Origin: Anaerolineae bacterium
GTDB taxonomy: Bacteria > Chloroflexota > Anaerolineae > Aggregatilineales > Phototrophicaceae
Assembly (NCBI GenBank): GCA_022820665.1
Contig: JAJEFB010000048.1
Span: 185,203 to 249,202 of the forward strand
Length of the DNA stretch: 64,000 bases
Direction of reading: 5' to 3'
Shown here piece by piece: positions 46,394 through 55,197 of this stretch. Below the pieces are notes generated by a model. The model saw only the letters and a program-made list of their open reading frames with translations, ran no database searches and was not told the origin of the DNA. Position 1 is the first letter of the stretch. Each line of letters starts with the position of its first letter. The position numbers and the translations under genes were made by a program.

Positions 46394-47944
46394 CTAATCG
46401 TCCAGCGGCCGATAGTTGACACCGAGCGTATCCAGGCAGGGCAAATGTCCCTTCAAGCGCGTCAGGAAAGCGCCATAGTCGCGCCGCTGCGGATGGTTCC
46501 ACAGCACCTCCGCCAGCGCGATGGCGCGCGGAAACGCCATATACTCCAGATGATCCGATGTGGGAATGTATTCTGTCCAGAGATTGCCCTGCCCGCCCAG
46601 GATGTGCTCTTTCTTGTCATCGGCAATTTCGTCGGGCACGACCACAAACTGATAGACCTTGCGCAGAGGCAAGTAGCGTGGCAGGGCGGGCGGTTCGCTA
46701 GCGAAGTCTTCGGCTTGATAATAGTCGAGATAGCAATAGGTGGTCGGCGTCATGACGACGTCATGGCCCGCGTTAGCGGCTTCAATGCCGCCGTCGCTGC
46801 CGCGCCAACTCATCACCGTCGCATTTGGCGCCAATCCGCCTTCCAGGATTTCGTCCCAGCCGATCAAGCGGCGTCCGCGGTCGCCAAGCCAGCTATCAAA
46901 CTGGCGGACGAACCAGCTTTGCAGCTCATCTTCGTTTTTCAAGCCTTCAACCTTGATGCGCGCCTGGCAAGCCGGGCAACGTTTCCAGCGTTTTTTGGGC
47001 GCTTCGTCTCCGCCGACGTGGATGAACTCGCTGGGGAAAAGCTCAAGGACCTCGCCGAAGACGTCTTTCAGAAATGTGAATACGTCATCGTTTCCTGCGC
47101 AATAGATGTCGTCGTCAATGCCCCAACTGGTACGAACTTGATAATCCTTCCCGCGGCAGCCCAATTCAGGATAAGCAGTCAGAGCCGCGAGGCTGTGACC
47201 GGGCAATTCGATCTCCGGAACGACCGTGACGCCCCGTTCGGCCGCATAGGCGACCACCTCGCGGATCTGCTTCTGCGTATAATAGCCGCCATAGGGTTTT
47301 CCGTCGAATTTCCTGCGGTTGGTGGGCAGGCAAGTTTCCTCCCGGAACGCGCCGATTTCGGTCAGCCGGGGATATTTTTTGATCTCGATCCGCCAGCCCT
47401 GGTCTTCCGTCAGGTGCCAGTGGAAGGTGTTGAACTTGTAGAAAGCCAGCAGGTCGATGAACTTTTTGATGAATGCGGGCGGAAACATGTGACGCCCGAC
47501 ATCCAGATGCAAGCCCCGCCAGCCAAAAGCCGGCGCATCGCTGATTCTTAGCGCCGGGATGCGCCAATCGATGCCGTCGGCTCGTTCCTCACCCAGGATT
47601 TGCGGGGGCAGCAATTGGCGCAGGGTCTGGAATCCATGCAAAAAGCCCGTCGGCGAAGAGGCTGATAGGACGATCTTATCGCTCGACGCCGTCAAGCGGT
47701 ACGCCTCGGGCGAATCCAGGTCCTGCTCCTCAACCAGGTTAATGACATTGCGGCTATTGACCGTGTCGCCAGTCGGCTCGACCGGGAGCGGGAAACCAGT
47801 TGCGGGTCGCAGATAGTTCGCCAGCATTTCGCCCAGTCTCTCGTCCTGCGCGCGTATCGCCGTGTCAGCATTGAGGATGAAACTGCCTTCATTTCTCTCG
47901 ATTGATTGCGGGCGGGGGAACAAGCTGATTTCGGACATGATCAA
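46394..47944 (-). CDS. glycoside hydrolase family 20 beta-N-acetylhexosaminidase
   Basis: GWRGLHLDVGRHMFPPAFIKKFIDLLAFYKFNTFHWHLTEDQGWRIEIKKYP, HVGGDEAPKKRW, WDEILEGG. Confidence 0.95.
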   Translation of the reverse strand: MIMSEISLFPRPQSIERNEGSFILNADTAIRAQDERLGEMLANYLRPATGFPLPVEPTGDTVNSRNVINLVEEQDLDSPEAYRLTASSDKIVLSASSPTGFLHGFQTLRQLLPPQILGEERADGIDWRIPALRISDAPAFGWRGLHLDVGRHMFPPAFIKKFIDLLAFYKFNTFHWHLTEDQGWRIEIKKYPRLTEIGAFREETCLPTNRRKFDGKPYGGYYTQKQIREVVAYAAERGVTVVPEIELPGHSLAALTAYPELGCRGKDYQVRTSWGIDDDIYCAGNDDVFTFLKDVFGEVLELFPSEFIHVGGDEAPKKRWKRCPACQARIKVEGLKNEDELQSWFVRQFDSWLGDRGRRLIGWDEILEGGLAPNATVMSWRGSDGGIEAANAGHDVVMTPTTYCYLDYYQAEDFASEPPALPRYLPLRKVYQFVVVPDEIADDKKEHILGGQGNLWTEYIPTSDHLEYMAFPRAIALAEVLWNHPQRRDYGAFLTRLKGHLPCLDTLGVNYRPLDD

Positions 47945-47976
47945 GATCCTTTTCGATTTCGCTTTTCATTCGCTCA

Positions 47977-49017
47977 TCATAGATCCTCGAGCGAGATGAC
48001 GGCGCTCAGGTTATGCGGCCGATCGGGATTCTGTCCATTGTGCAGGGCGCGATGATAAGCCAGGAGTTGCAAGACCGGCAGATACAGGACAGGCGCATTC
48101 CAGATCGGCAGGTCAGTTGGCAGAGCGATATGACGCGGCGAGTCAGTCGCGAGCGATCCGATGCTCAGCGTCGCCGCGCCCATGCGGCGCATTTCCCGCA
48201 GCACTCGCAATTCTTGCCGGGCGGATTCCGCCGATATCAAGCCGACAACCAGCGCGTTTTCAGCCGCCATCGACATCGGACCGTGGCGGAATTCCAGCGT
48301 GTGAAATGCTTCGCTGTAGGACAAGGACATCTCCTTCATCTTCAGCATGGCTTCACAAGCGATGCCATAAAGCATATCGGCGCCGAGAAAGAAAAAGCGT
48401 TCGATGCCCTGGTCGGTGCCCAGCGTTCCCGCCAAATCGCCAAAGGCATCTAACAACTGTCGACATTGCGCCGGCAATCGGGCGCTGGAAGCCCGCTCAT
48501 GTCCAGCCAGCGCAGCAGCCATCTGTTGCAACAGCACGCACATGCTGCTGAAGGAACGTGTCTGCGCGACGCTCTTTTCGCTGGCGCTGTCGATCGCGAA
48601 AGCCAGATCGGCCTCGAGCGCCAGCGGGCTGCCGCTATCGCAGGTGACCGTGATGACCGGACCGCCGATTCGGGATCTGAAAGCGGTCCCCGCGCGCAGG
48701 GTTTCCGTAGTCGCGCCGGAGCGCGATACCGTAATCAGCGCATATTTGCGCTCTTTGAGGAAGATCGACTCCGGAAAAAGCAGCAATTCCGATGCCGGGT
48801 GCGCCTGCGCGTCGATGCCGGCTCTGCGCAGCAAGCGCGCTGCGGTCAGCGAGAGATAGTACGTGGAGCCGCAGCCGGTGACGACAACGCGATCTGGAGC
48901 AGCTTCCGAAAGCAGGTGCCGGAAATCCGATTCTTTCTCGGCGAAAGCGTCAAGCGCGTCAGCCCACACCCGCGGCTGGCTGATGATCTCCTGGCGTGTA
49001 TGTTGTCCTGACTTCAT
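47977..49017 (-). CDS. SIS-domain sugar isomerase (GlmS-like), copy 2
   Basis: VVTGCGSTYYLSLTAARLLRR, ITVSRSGATTETLRA, SYSEAFHTLEFRHGPMSM. Start codon overlaps the helicase stop (ATGA). Confidence 0.92.
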   Translation of the reverse strand: MKSGQHTRQEIISQPRVWADALDAFAEKESDFRHLLSEAAPDRVVVTGCGSTYYLSLTAARLLRRAGIDAQAHPASELLLFPESIFLKERKYALITVSRSGATTETLRAGTAFRSRIGGPVITVTCDSGSPLALEADLAFAIDSASEKSVAQTRSFSSMCVLLQQMAAALAGHERASSARLPAQCRQLLDAFGDLAGTLGTDQGIERFFFLGADMLYGIACEAMLKMKEMSLSYSEAFHTLEFRHGPMSMAAENALVVGLISAESARQELRVLREMRRMGAATLSIGSLATDSPRHIALPTDLPIWNAPVLYLPVLQLLAYHRALHNGQNPDRPHNLSAVISLEDL

Positions 49018-51209
49018 AGACTCTTTATGCTTTCGATTGCGCCGGGGATATCTGTGCAGTCCAGAGCATAAGCCTCGTGCAGCAGATCCTTCGGCACATA
49101 GTCAGAGTACCTGTCGCATTGGCAAGGCATTGGCGCAGGCAGTTCGGCAGCGGATGGCGGCTCGGCGCAGATCGCTTCCAGTTTGGATTTTACCGCGGGG
49201 GCATTTGTCGCGTCACATTCGAGTTCGTAAAAATATGGCAGGCAAATGTTATTGCATTTGAGTCCGGCGTGTTCTAACAAGCGCAACTGGGTTCTAGCTT
49301 GTCGTGTCCCACAGAAAGGCAAGATGAGGAAAGAATTTGGCGCAAGCGGCAGGATGGATGTTTCGGCGAGTTCGGCGCTTTTGGCTGTATCGCGGGCGCG
49401 TTGCAGACGTTCTATGGCACCGGGCTTAAGATAAGGATAGCTGTCTTGAGAAAGGAGGATTTGGCGGATTTTTTGGGATACGCCGGTATGTATTGGTGGT
49501 CCGTCCCCTCTCCAAAGTGTCGCAGGTCTGCCTTTTATCCGTTTCACCTCAATGATGCGGGCTTCCTCATCTACTTTGAGCACCTGCCAGGCATATCCCG
49601 CAAGGAGGATCGAACTGTCGACTTCCGGCTCCCCTTGAATCGTGCCGATCTCGCGTGATTTTTCGCGCACGCGATACTCCACTTCGTCACAGAAGACAGC
49701 ATAGAAACGATAATGATTGACAATTTTCTCAGCCTCCACGCCAATGATCAAGCCGCCTCGCTCCGTTTGTTCTAGATGTTCAATCTTCAGCAAGTAGCGC
49801 AGGATTCTACGAAAGTGATCTTGAGTAATATGCTGGAAGGCCGACAAGGTGAGGACGCGCGCGGCGATTTGTGGTGGCGAAAGTTCGCTGTGAGATTTGA
49901 TGATACTCATTGTCTGGTGATAGAGCAGGCTCAAGGGCATTTGCGGGATTTCAGGCGGCTCAATCCACTTCTCTTCGGCATAGAGTTGGATGATGGCGAT
50001 GGTTTGCAGCAGATTCCAGGGCAACTCTTCACCGATGTGACGCTCTTCCTCTTCTTCTTCTGTCGAGTAAAAGAACATACGAGAAGGTCCGCCGCGCCGC
50101 CCGGAGCGCCCTAGCCGCTGCACAAAACTGGAGACCGAACGCGTCGAATTGACCTGTATCACCTGGTCCAACTGTCCCAGATCAATGCCCAGTTCCAACG
50201 TTACGGTAGCGGCTGTGCAGGCATATTGATTCTCGTCTTTCATGGCGGCTTCAGCGGCTTCGCGATAAGGCGCGGAGATGCTGCCGTGGTGCACATGATA
50301 GAAGTTGGGATCTTTGCGCCGCGCGGCAATACGCCTCATATTCATAATGATGGTTTCGGTGGCCGCTCTGCTGTTGGCGAAGATCAGGGTTTTGGGAACG
50401 CGCCTCGTCATCTTGTACAGATGCTCGTTGTAGGCGGCTTCTTTAGCGCGAGCCTTTCTCGCCGCCTCTGGGGAATGCGCTTCTTTATCCAGACCGTCCT
50501 GACGATTTGGCAGCGGAAAATACTCCAGCCCGATTTCCACCGACGAAGTCTTTTGACTGGTGATCAATTGCACCGGTATTTCGGTATCTCCGCATAGCCA
50601 ATCCATTGCCAGTTGCGGTTCTCCGATGGTCGCTGAAAGCCCGATTCGGCGCGAAGATTCAGCTTGCAGGCGCGACAAGCGCTCCAACTGGCACATCACT
50701 TGCCGTCCTCGATCCGAATCAATGAATGCGTGAACTTCGTCGATGATGATGTAACGAGTATCGTGGAAGAGTCGCTTTAACTCATGGTGTCGGTTAATCA
50801 ACATGGCTTCCAGCGATTCTGGCGTGATTTGAAGGATGCCCCGCGCCCGTTGCAGAAAGCGCTGTTTCTTTGATTGCGCGACATCGCCATGCCAACTTTG
50901 AACCGGGATATCGGTTTCTTCCAGGAGCTCGGCGACGCGCTCGAACTGGTCGTTGATGAGCGCTTTCAAAGGCCCGATATACATGGCTCCAATCGTCGAT
51001 GGCGGATTGCGGTGCAAGTCAGTGATAATGGGCAGCAGCGCGGCTTCGGTCTTGCCGCTGGCGGTGCCGCTGGAAATCAGAATGTGATCCGACGTATCGA
51101 GAACGGCGCGAATGGCTTCAACTTGAATGTCGCGCAGAGTCTCCCATTTATTGCGGTAGATGTATTCCTGGATGAAGGGCGCGAGTTTGTAAAACGGATT
51201 GCCGGTCAT
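49014..51209 (-). CDS. DEAD/DEAH-box superfamily 2 helicase, Lhr/BrxHI-like
   Basis: ETLRDIQVEAIRAVLDTSDHILISSGTASGKTEAALLP, YIGPLKALINDQFER, IIIDEVHAF, GLSATIGEP, QRLGRSGRRGGPSR. Confidence 0.9.
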   Translation of the reverse strand: MTGNPFYKLAPFIQEYIYRNKWETLRDIQVEAIRAVLDTSDHILISSGTASGKTEAALLPIITDLHRNPPSTIGAMYIGPLKALINDQFERVAELLEETDIPVQSWHGDVAQSKKQRFLQRARGILQITPESLEAMLINRHHELKRLFHDTRYIIIDEVHAFIDSDRGRQVMCQLERLSRLQAESSRRIGLSATIGEPQLAMDWLCGDTEIPVQLITSQKTSSVEIGLEYFPLPNRQDGLDKEAHSPEAARKARAKEAAYNEHLYKMTRRVPKTLIFANSRAATETIIMNMRRIAARRKDPNFYHVHHGSISAPYREAAEAAMKDENQYACTAATVTLELGIDLGQLDQVIQVNSTRSVSSFVQRLGRSGRRGGPSRMFFYSTEEEEEERHIGEELPWNLLQTIAIIQLYAEEKWIEPPEIPQMPLSLLYHQTMSIIKSHSELSPPQIAARVLTLSAFQHITQDHFRRILRYLLKIEHLEQTERGGLIIGVEAEKIVNHYRFYAVFCDEVEYRVREKSREIGTIQGEPEVDSSILLAGYAWQVLKVDEEARIIEVKRIKGRPATLWRGDGPPIHTGVSQKIRQILLSQDSYPYLKPGAIERLQRARDTAKSAELAETSILPLAPNSFLILPFCGTRQARTQLRLLEHAGLKCNNICLPYFYELECDATNAPAVKSKLEAICAEPPSAAELPAPMPCQCDRYSDYVPKDLLHEAYALDCTDIPGAIESIKSL

Positions 51210-52561
51210 TAGATTTGGAAGCTGGCGTAGGGGGAGGTGGGTTCATCATGGATTTGGTTGGCATTGGTCAAAGCATCAAGGTCGGAATAAGGCTTGCCGG
51301 TGGTGAACTCGACACCGCCCATGATGGATTCAAAGCTCTCATTGGGATTTTGATGCAGGAGGTTCAATACCGTCACGAAATCCCGGACTATATCGCGCGG
51401 AGTGAGTAGGGTATCAGCGCCGATTCGATTCATAATCTCCGACATAAATGACGTGAGTTGTTCGTGATTGAGGTTAGATTCGTATTTGTAATGAAAAGCG
51501 TGGATCTGGCAGATCTTTTGCAATAGTGAGTAGATTTCATCTTGGTGGAGAATATCAAGGTGAATGAGAGGTGAATTCAAATCGCGGAATCCTTCACGTA
51601 CAAACTGGCTTTCTTCGAGCCGTGTTTTCAAGGCATCATAGCTGAACAAGCCGCGGCGGGTATCCTGCACCATATCGGGCGTAGCACCGAACATCACCCC
51701 CAAATATTCCACGCCGCCTTGTCGTGTGTCGTTGAAGACTGTCAGCAGGCGCTCGTAGTTGTTTCTGCGGGAAACAGCATGAGATATACGATAGAGATTT
51801 ACCGCCTCATCAATAAAGATAATCAGCCCACTGTAGCCAATCTCGTGGACAAAATAAGCCATCAACTTGATATAGTCATACCATGATTGATCGTCAATAA
51901 CGCTACGCACGCCCAATGCCTGTCGCGCTTCAGTTTTGGTATTGAATTCGCCGCGCAGCCAGCGCATGGCCGCCGCTTTTCGGTCTTCATCGCCGATCTG
52001 ATGTCCGTGCCAATACTCATGTATTACCGTGGCGAAGTCAAAGCCATGAACCATACCTTCCATCGCGTCAACGACATCGTAGATCCCGGTTTCCACTGCG
52101 TCGGCGAAGCGCCGAGAATTACGATCAATGCCAGCGCGCACGAATTTGGATTGTACCTTGCTGATCCATTTCTCCAAAATCGTCGCAAAGGCATTACCAT
52201 CCGGACGTGTTTTGATCGCCATGTTCTTCATCAGTTCGCGATAGGTGGCCAATCCTTCGTCCTTGGAACCAGTCAAGCGTCTTTGGGGGCTCAGGTCGGC
52301 ATCGGCGACGACAAAATTGCGCTGAAAAGCATAATTGCGCATTAGCTGCAGCATAAAGCTCTTGCCAGAGCCATAACGTCCGACAACCAGTCGGCAGGTG
52401 GCGCCGCCATCGGCGATAACCTCATCCATATCGTGCAATAGCGCATCAATCTCTGCCTTGCGCCCTACGACAATATGCTCAGCGCCTTTGCGAGGCACGA
52501 CCCCGGCGCTCAAGGAATTCAAAATAGCGGTGGACATGCGTTTGGTCAGTTTATTTGCCAT
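51209..52561 (-). CDS. ATP-binding protein, BrxD/DUF2791-like P-loop ATPase
   Basis: Two-start ORF; ATG 52561 after TTGAGG. HIVVGRKAEIDALLHDMDEVIADGGATCRLVVGRYGSGKSFMLQLMRNYAFQRNFVVADADLSP; LIIFIDEAVNLYRI. Confidence 0.85.
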   Translation of the reverse strand: MANKLTKRMSTAILNSLSAGVVPRKGAEHIVVGRKAEIDALLHDMDEVIADGGATCRLVVGRYGSGKSFMLQLMRNYAFQRNFVVADADLSPQRRLTGSKDEGLATYRELMKNMAIKTRPDGNAFATILEKWISKVQSKFVRAGIDRNSRRFADAVETGIYDVVDAMEGMVHGFDFATVIHEYWHGHQIGDEDRKAAAMRWLRGEFNTKTEARQALGVRSVIDDQSWYDYIKLMAYFVHEIGYSGLIIFIDEAVNLYRISHAVSRRNNYERLLTVFNDTRQGGVEYLGVMFGATPDMVQDTRRGLFSYDALKTRLEESQFVREGFRDLNSPLIHLDILHQDEIYSLLQKICQIHAFHYKYESNLNHEQLTSFMSEIMNRIGADTLLTPRDIVRDFVTVLNLLHQNPNESFESIMGGVEFTTGKPYSDLDALTNANQIHDEPTSPYASFQI

Positions 52562-52640
52562 CGCAAACCTCAATTATCCTCATTCTGCTTGCCGGATATT
52601 ACTCAAAACTTCGCGATTTTCGCAAGTTTTCAAGTGAAAT

Positions 52641-54944
52641 TTAACGCGCAGCATTCTTTGACTCAAGATATTCTTTGTGCGTGATGATGTATTCAATTTC
52701 GTCGCGATAATCCTCGTGGATGACCCACTGGCCATCTTCATCGAAAATGACATTTTCGTCGATATTGTCATGGGCGCGTTCATTAATTTCTTCAAAAATA
52801 AGATTGACAAACTGCCCCTTAAAAGCCGACTCCAGAACGGACGGCGGGCATTGCCAATCGTGTTTCATCATCTGCGCCAGCAATTGCGCTGTTTCACTAT
52901 CGTTTGTCCCCATAATATGCGCCACCACCTCAAGATCGGTAAGCAAATCCGCCGGTGTATTGTCCGGACGTTGCAAAAATCCCGGCGCGGCAGTTGTATT
53001 TTCAGCGCCATTATTTCTTGCGCGGATCGTTTCCTCCTTTGCATTCTCATCTCGCTCTGTCTCGCCTATTTCGCTAGCAGGGCCGACAAGCAATGAGCGA
53101 AGCGTCACGGGCTCGTCCGCTTCCGCCTCACGCTGTGGGATGCGTGCGCCGCCGGAGTCGTCTTCCGAGTTTCCAATATCGATCGGCGCAAACATCTCCG
53201 CCTCAACAATGGCACTCTCTTCCGCCTTTTCCGTAATGGCTTCTGCGAGCTGTGTGTCGCCCGGTTCTTCACTTGGCTTGACCTCAAGTTCGGCAATGTT
53301 GTCCTTTTGCGCGTGGATTGTGGCACTCAACACAGCAGTTCGCTCTTGTTCGTCTCGCAGGTCGGATACCAACTCGGCAATACGATCCCGTTTGTCCGAA
53401 AGCTCGTTTTCAAGTGCGGCGTTGCGTTTCTGTTGCTCTTGAATCTCGTTTCCAATTTCGTCTTTATGCGCTTTAATCTGGCGCTCGTACTTAGTGATGG
53501 CGGACTGCTTGCCCCGCAGCTTGGCCTTAAGTGTGGCATTCACCTCTCTTTGCGCGCCAAGACTGCTCTCCAACTCAGTGATTTGGATTCCTTGCAATTG
53601 AATCTTGCTTTCAAGCTCTACGATAGCACTCTTTTCCACTTTTTCCTTGACGGATTCCACGGGTTTCGTATCTTTCGGATCTTCAGTTAGTTTAGCTTCA
53701 AGTTTGTCAATTTCGTCTTTATGAGCTCTAATCCGACGCTCGTACTTGGTGATGTCTGACTGCTTACCTCGTAGCTGGGCCTTTAGTGTGACATTCTCCT
53801 CTTTTTGTGCGGCAAGACTGCTCTCAAATTCCGCGATTTGGATTCCTTGCGATTGAACCTTGCTTTCAAGCTCGCTGACATGCTGCTTCAGAGAAAGAAT
53901 ATAGGCTGCGTCAGAGACGGCGGCACCCTGGGCGTCGTCTTGCGCAATTAAAGGGACAGCCAACAGTTGATCGGGCTTGCTTGAAAGACGAGCGTTCAAG
54001 TCTTTGAGACAAGCGAGTGGCTCAACTTGCTCCAAATTGAGACTGAGAAAATGCTCTCGCCGGACATTAAGAGCAATAAGGCGAAAGCGACCCGGATTTC
54101 CGGTGCTTGGGTTTATCGCGTCGACATATCCATCAAAGACAATATGTTCGATTTTTTCTGTTCGATCAGCCGTAAAAATCTCATAAATAGTACGCAGGCA
54201 GGTTTTCGCCAGCACTGACGAGTAAAATTGCCTGCGCTGTTTTTGCGGCAGGACAGTCTCGGTGATCTCGTCACGGGACTTCGCATACTTGTACGCCTTT
54301 ATTTCCGAAATGATATGCATTGCGGGCATTTCATAAGATATTTTCAGCAGTCGAGATTCGGGAAAATAAGCGAGTTTCGCATTTTTGGAGAAACCCGCCG
54401 GATACTCGCTAGTTGTCAGCACTAGATTGAAGTATCTGATGACTGCCTGCGCCTCTCCCGCAGCAAAGTTCTCTTGAAACTGCTCAATTTCTTCATTGTG
54501 TTTTTCTGCCTCCGCACGGATTTGACTGACTTGTTTCTTATGATTGAACAAAGTTTCCCGATAGATCTCACAGTCTTGCTTATACTTACTTTCCGCGCTT
54601 GTACAGGCTTTATCGTATGCTCGTTTCTTCCAAGGCAGCCAAGACCCAAGACCCGAGAGCGGCGCTGGCAAATATCGTTGCAGAATCGGTTCTTTTCGCT
54701 TGAAAGAGGGGAGTCGAGCTTGGACTTTTAAACTATCAAAGTCGACAAAAGTATCAACTGAAAGGGCGGTTTTCAGCAGATTTTCTAATTGAGTTCTTGA
54801 TTGATCCAAGATTGCGTTTTTGCTGTCGACCTCAGAAAACCGAGCGGTCAAATGATCGCGCAATTGCTGTTCTGCCAACAGTATTTTTTCCAGGGTTCGC
54901 TCCAAATCGGCCTTCTGTTTGTTCGAGCGTGAGATTAAGGACAT
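52641..54944 (-). CDS. large coiled-coil protein with restriction-system-type N-terminal domain and TerB-C-like C-terminus
   Basis: ATG at 54944 after GAGGTC (ORF opens with TTG 54992). VDFDSLKVQARLP..., IRYFNLVLTTSEYPAGF...SEIKAYKYAKSRDEI...LRTIYEIFTADRTEKIEHIVFDGYVDAINPSTG; two 85-aa coiled-coil repeats; C-term LIFEEINERAHDNIDENVIFDEDGQWVI. Confidence 0.75.
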   Translation of the reverse strand: MSLISRSNKQKADLERTLEKILLAEQQLRDHLTARFSEVDSKNAILDQSRTQLENLLKTALSVDTFVDFDSLKVQARLPSFKRKEPILQRYLPAPLSGLGSWLPWKKRAYDKACTSAESKYKQDCEIYRETLFNHKKQVSQIRAEAEKHNEEIEQFQENFAAGEAQAVIRYFNLVLTTSEYPAGFSKNAKLAYFPESRLLKISYEMPAMHIISEIKAYKYAKSRDEITETVLPQKQRRQFYSSVLAKTCLRTIYEIFTADRTEKIEHIVFDGYVDAINPSTGNPGRFRLIALNVRREHFLSLNLEQVEPLACLKDLNARLSSKPDQLLAVPLIAQDDAQGAAVSDAAYILSLKQHVSELESKVQSQGIQIAEFESSLAAQKEENVTLKAQLRGKQSDITKYERRIRAHKDEIDKLEAKLTEDPKDTKPVESVKEKVEKSAIVELESKIQLQGIQITELESSLGAQREVNATLKAKLRGKQSAITKYERQIKAHKDEIGNEIQEQQKRNAALENELSDKRDRIAELVSDLRDEQERTAVLSATIHAQKDNIAELEVKPSEEPGDTQLAEAITEKAEESAIVEAEMFAPIDIGNSEDDSGGARIPQREAEADEPVTLRSLLVGPASEIGETERDENAKEETIRARNNGAENTTAAPGFLQRPDNTPADLLTDLEVVAHIMGTNDSETAQLLAQMMKHDWQCPPSVLESAFKGQFVNLIFEEINERAHDNIDENVIFDEDGQWVIHEDYRDEIEYIITHKEYLESKNAAR

Positions 54945-55035
54945 CGAGACCTCGGGCTTGTCCCGCCCACTATCCAAGTCAACCCGGTACAAGCACCGAT
55001 GCCTTTTGGCAGTGTTCCAAACACTAGGGTGCTTG

Positions 55036-55060
55036 TAATGTTCTTAATCATATTACATTA
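55036..55060. promoter_or_regulatory. inverted repeat TAATGT-N13-ACATTA upstream of the three-gene module
   Basis: About 90-115 bp upstream of ATG 54944, in a short AT-rich patch. Confidence 0.35.
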
Positions 55061-55197
55061 TCGGTAGAATACGAGACCCCATGTATGACTTGCGGTTAAG
55101 TTGAACTCCGTCGTTCAGAGAGGCAACGGCTCTATCACCAGCAAGCAAGTACGTCAGACAAAAGGCAAAGCATCAGACGATTTCAGCAGGACCGAGT

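Noticed and set aside
46334-47551. 405-aa + strand ORF opposite the GH20 gene
   Set aside because: GH20 motifs (HWHLTEDQGW, HVGGDEAPKKRW) are unambiguous on the minus strand; the + ORF is a shadow.
53586-53850. Possible CRISPR or DNA tandem array suggested by GATTCCTTGC repeats
   Set aside because: Only two copies 255 bp apart, in frame and protein-coding; this is an internal coiled-coil duplication.
49014-54944. Full BREX or DISARM system
   Set aside because: No methylase, PglZ-type phosphatase, DUF1998 or PLD gene found in the window; only BrxD-like and BrxHI-like similarity is visible.
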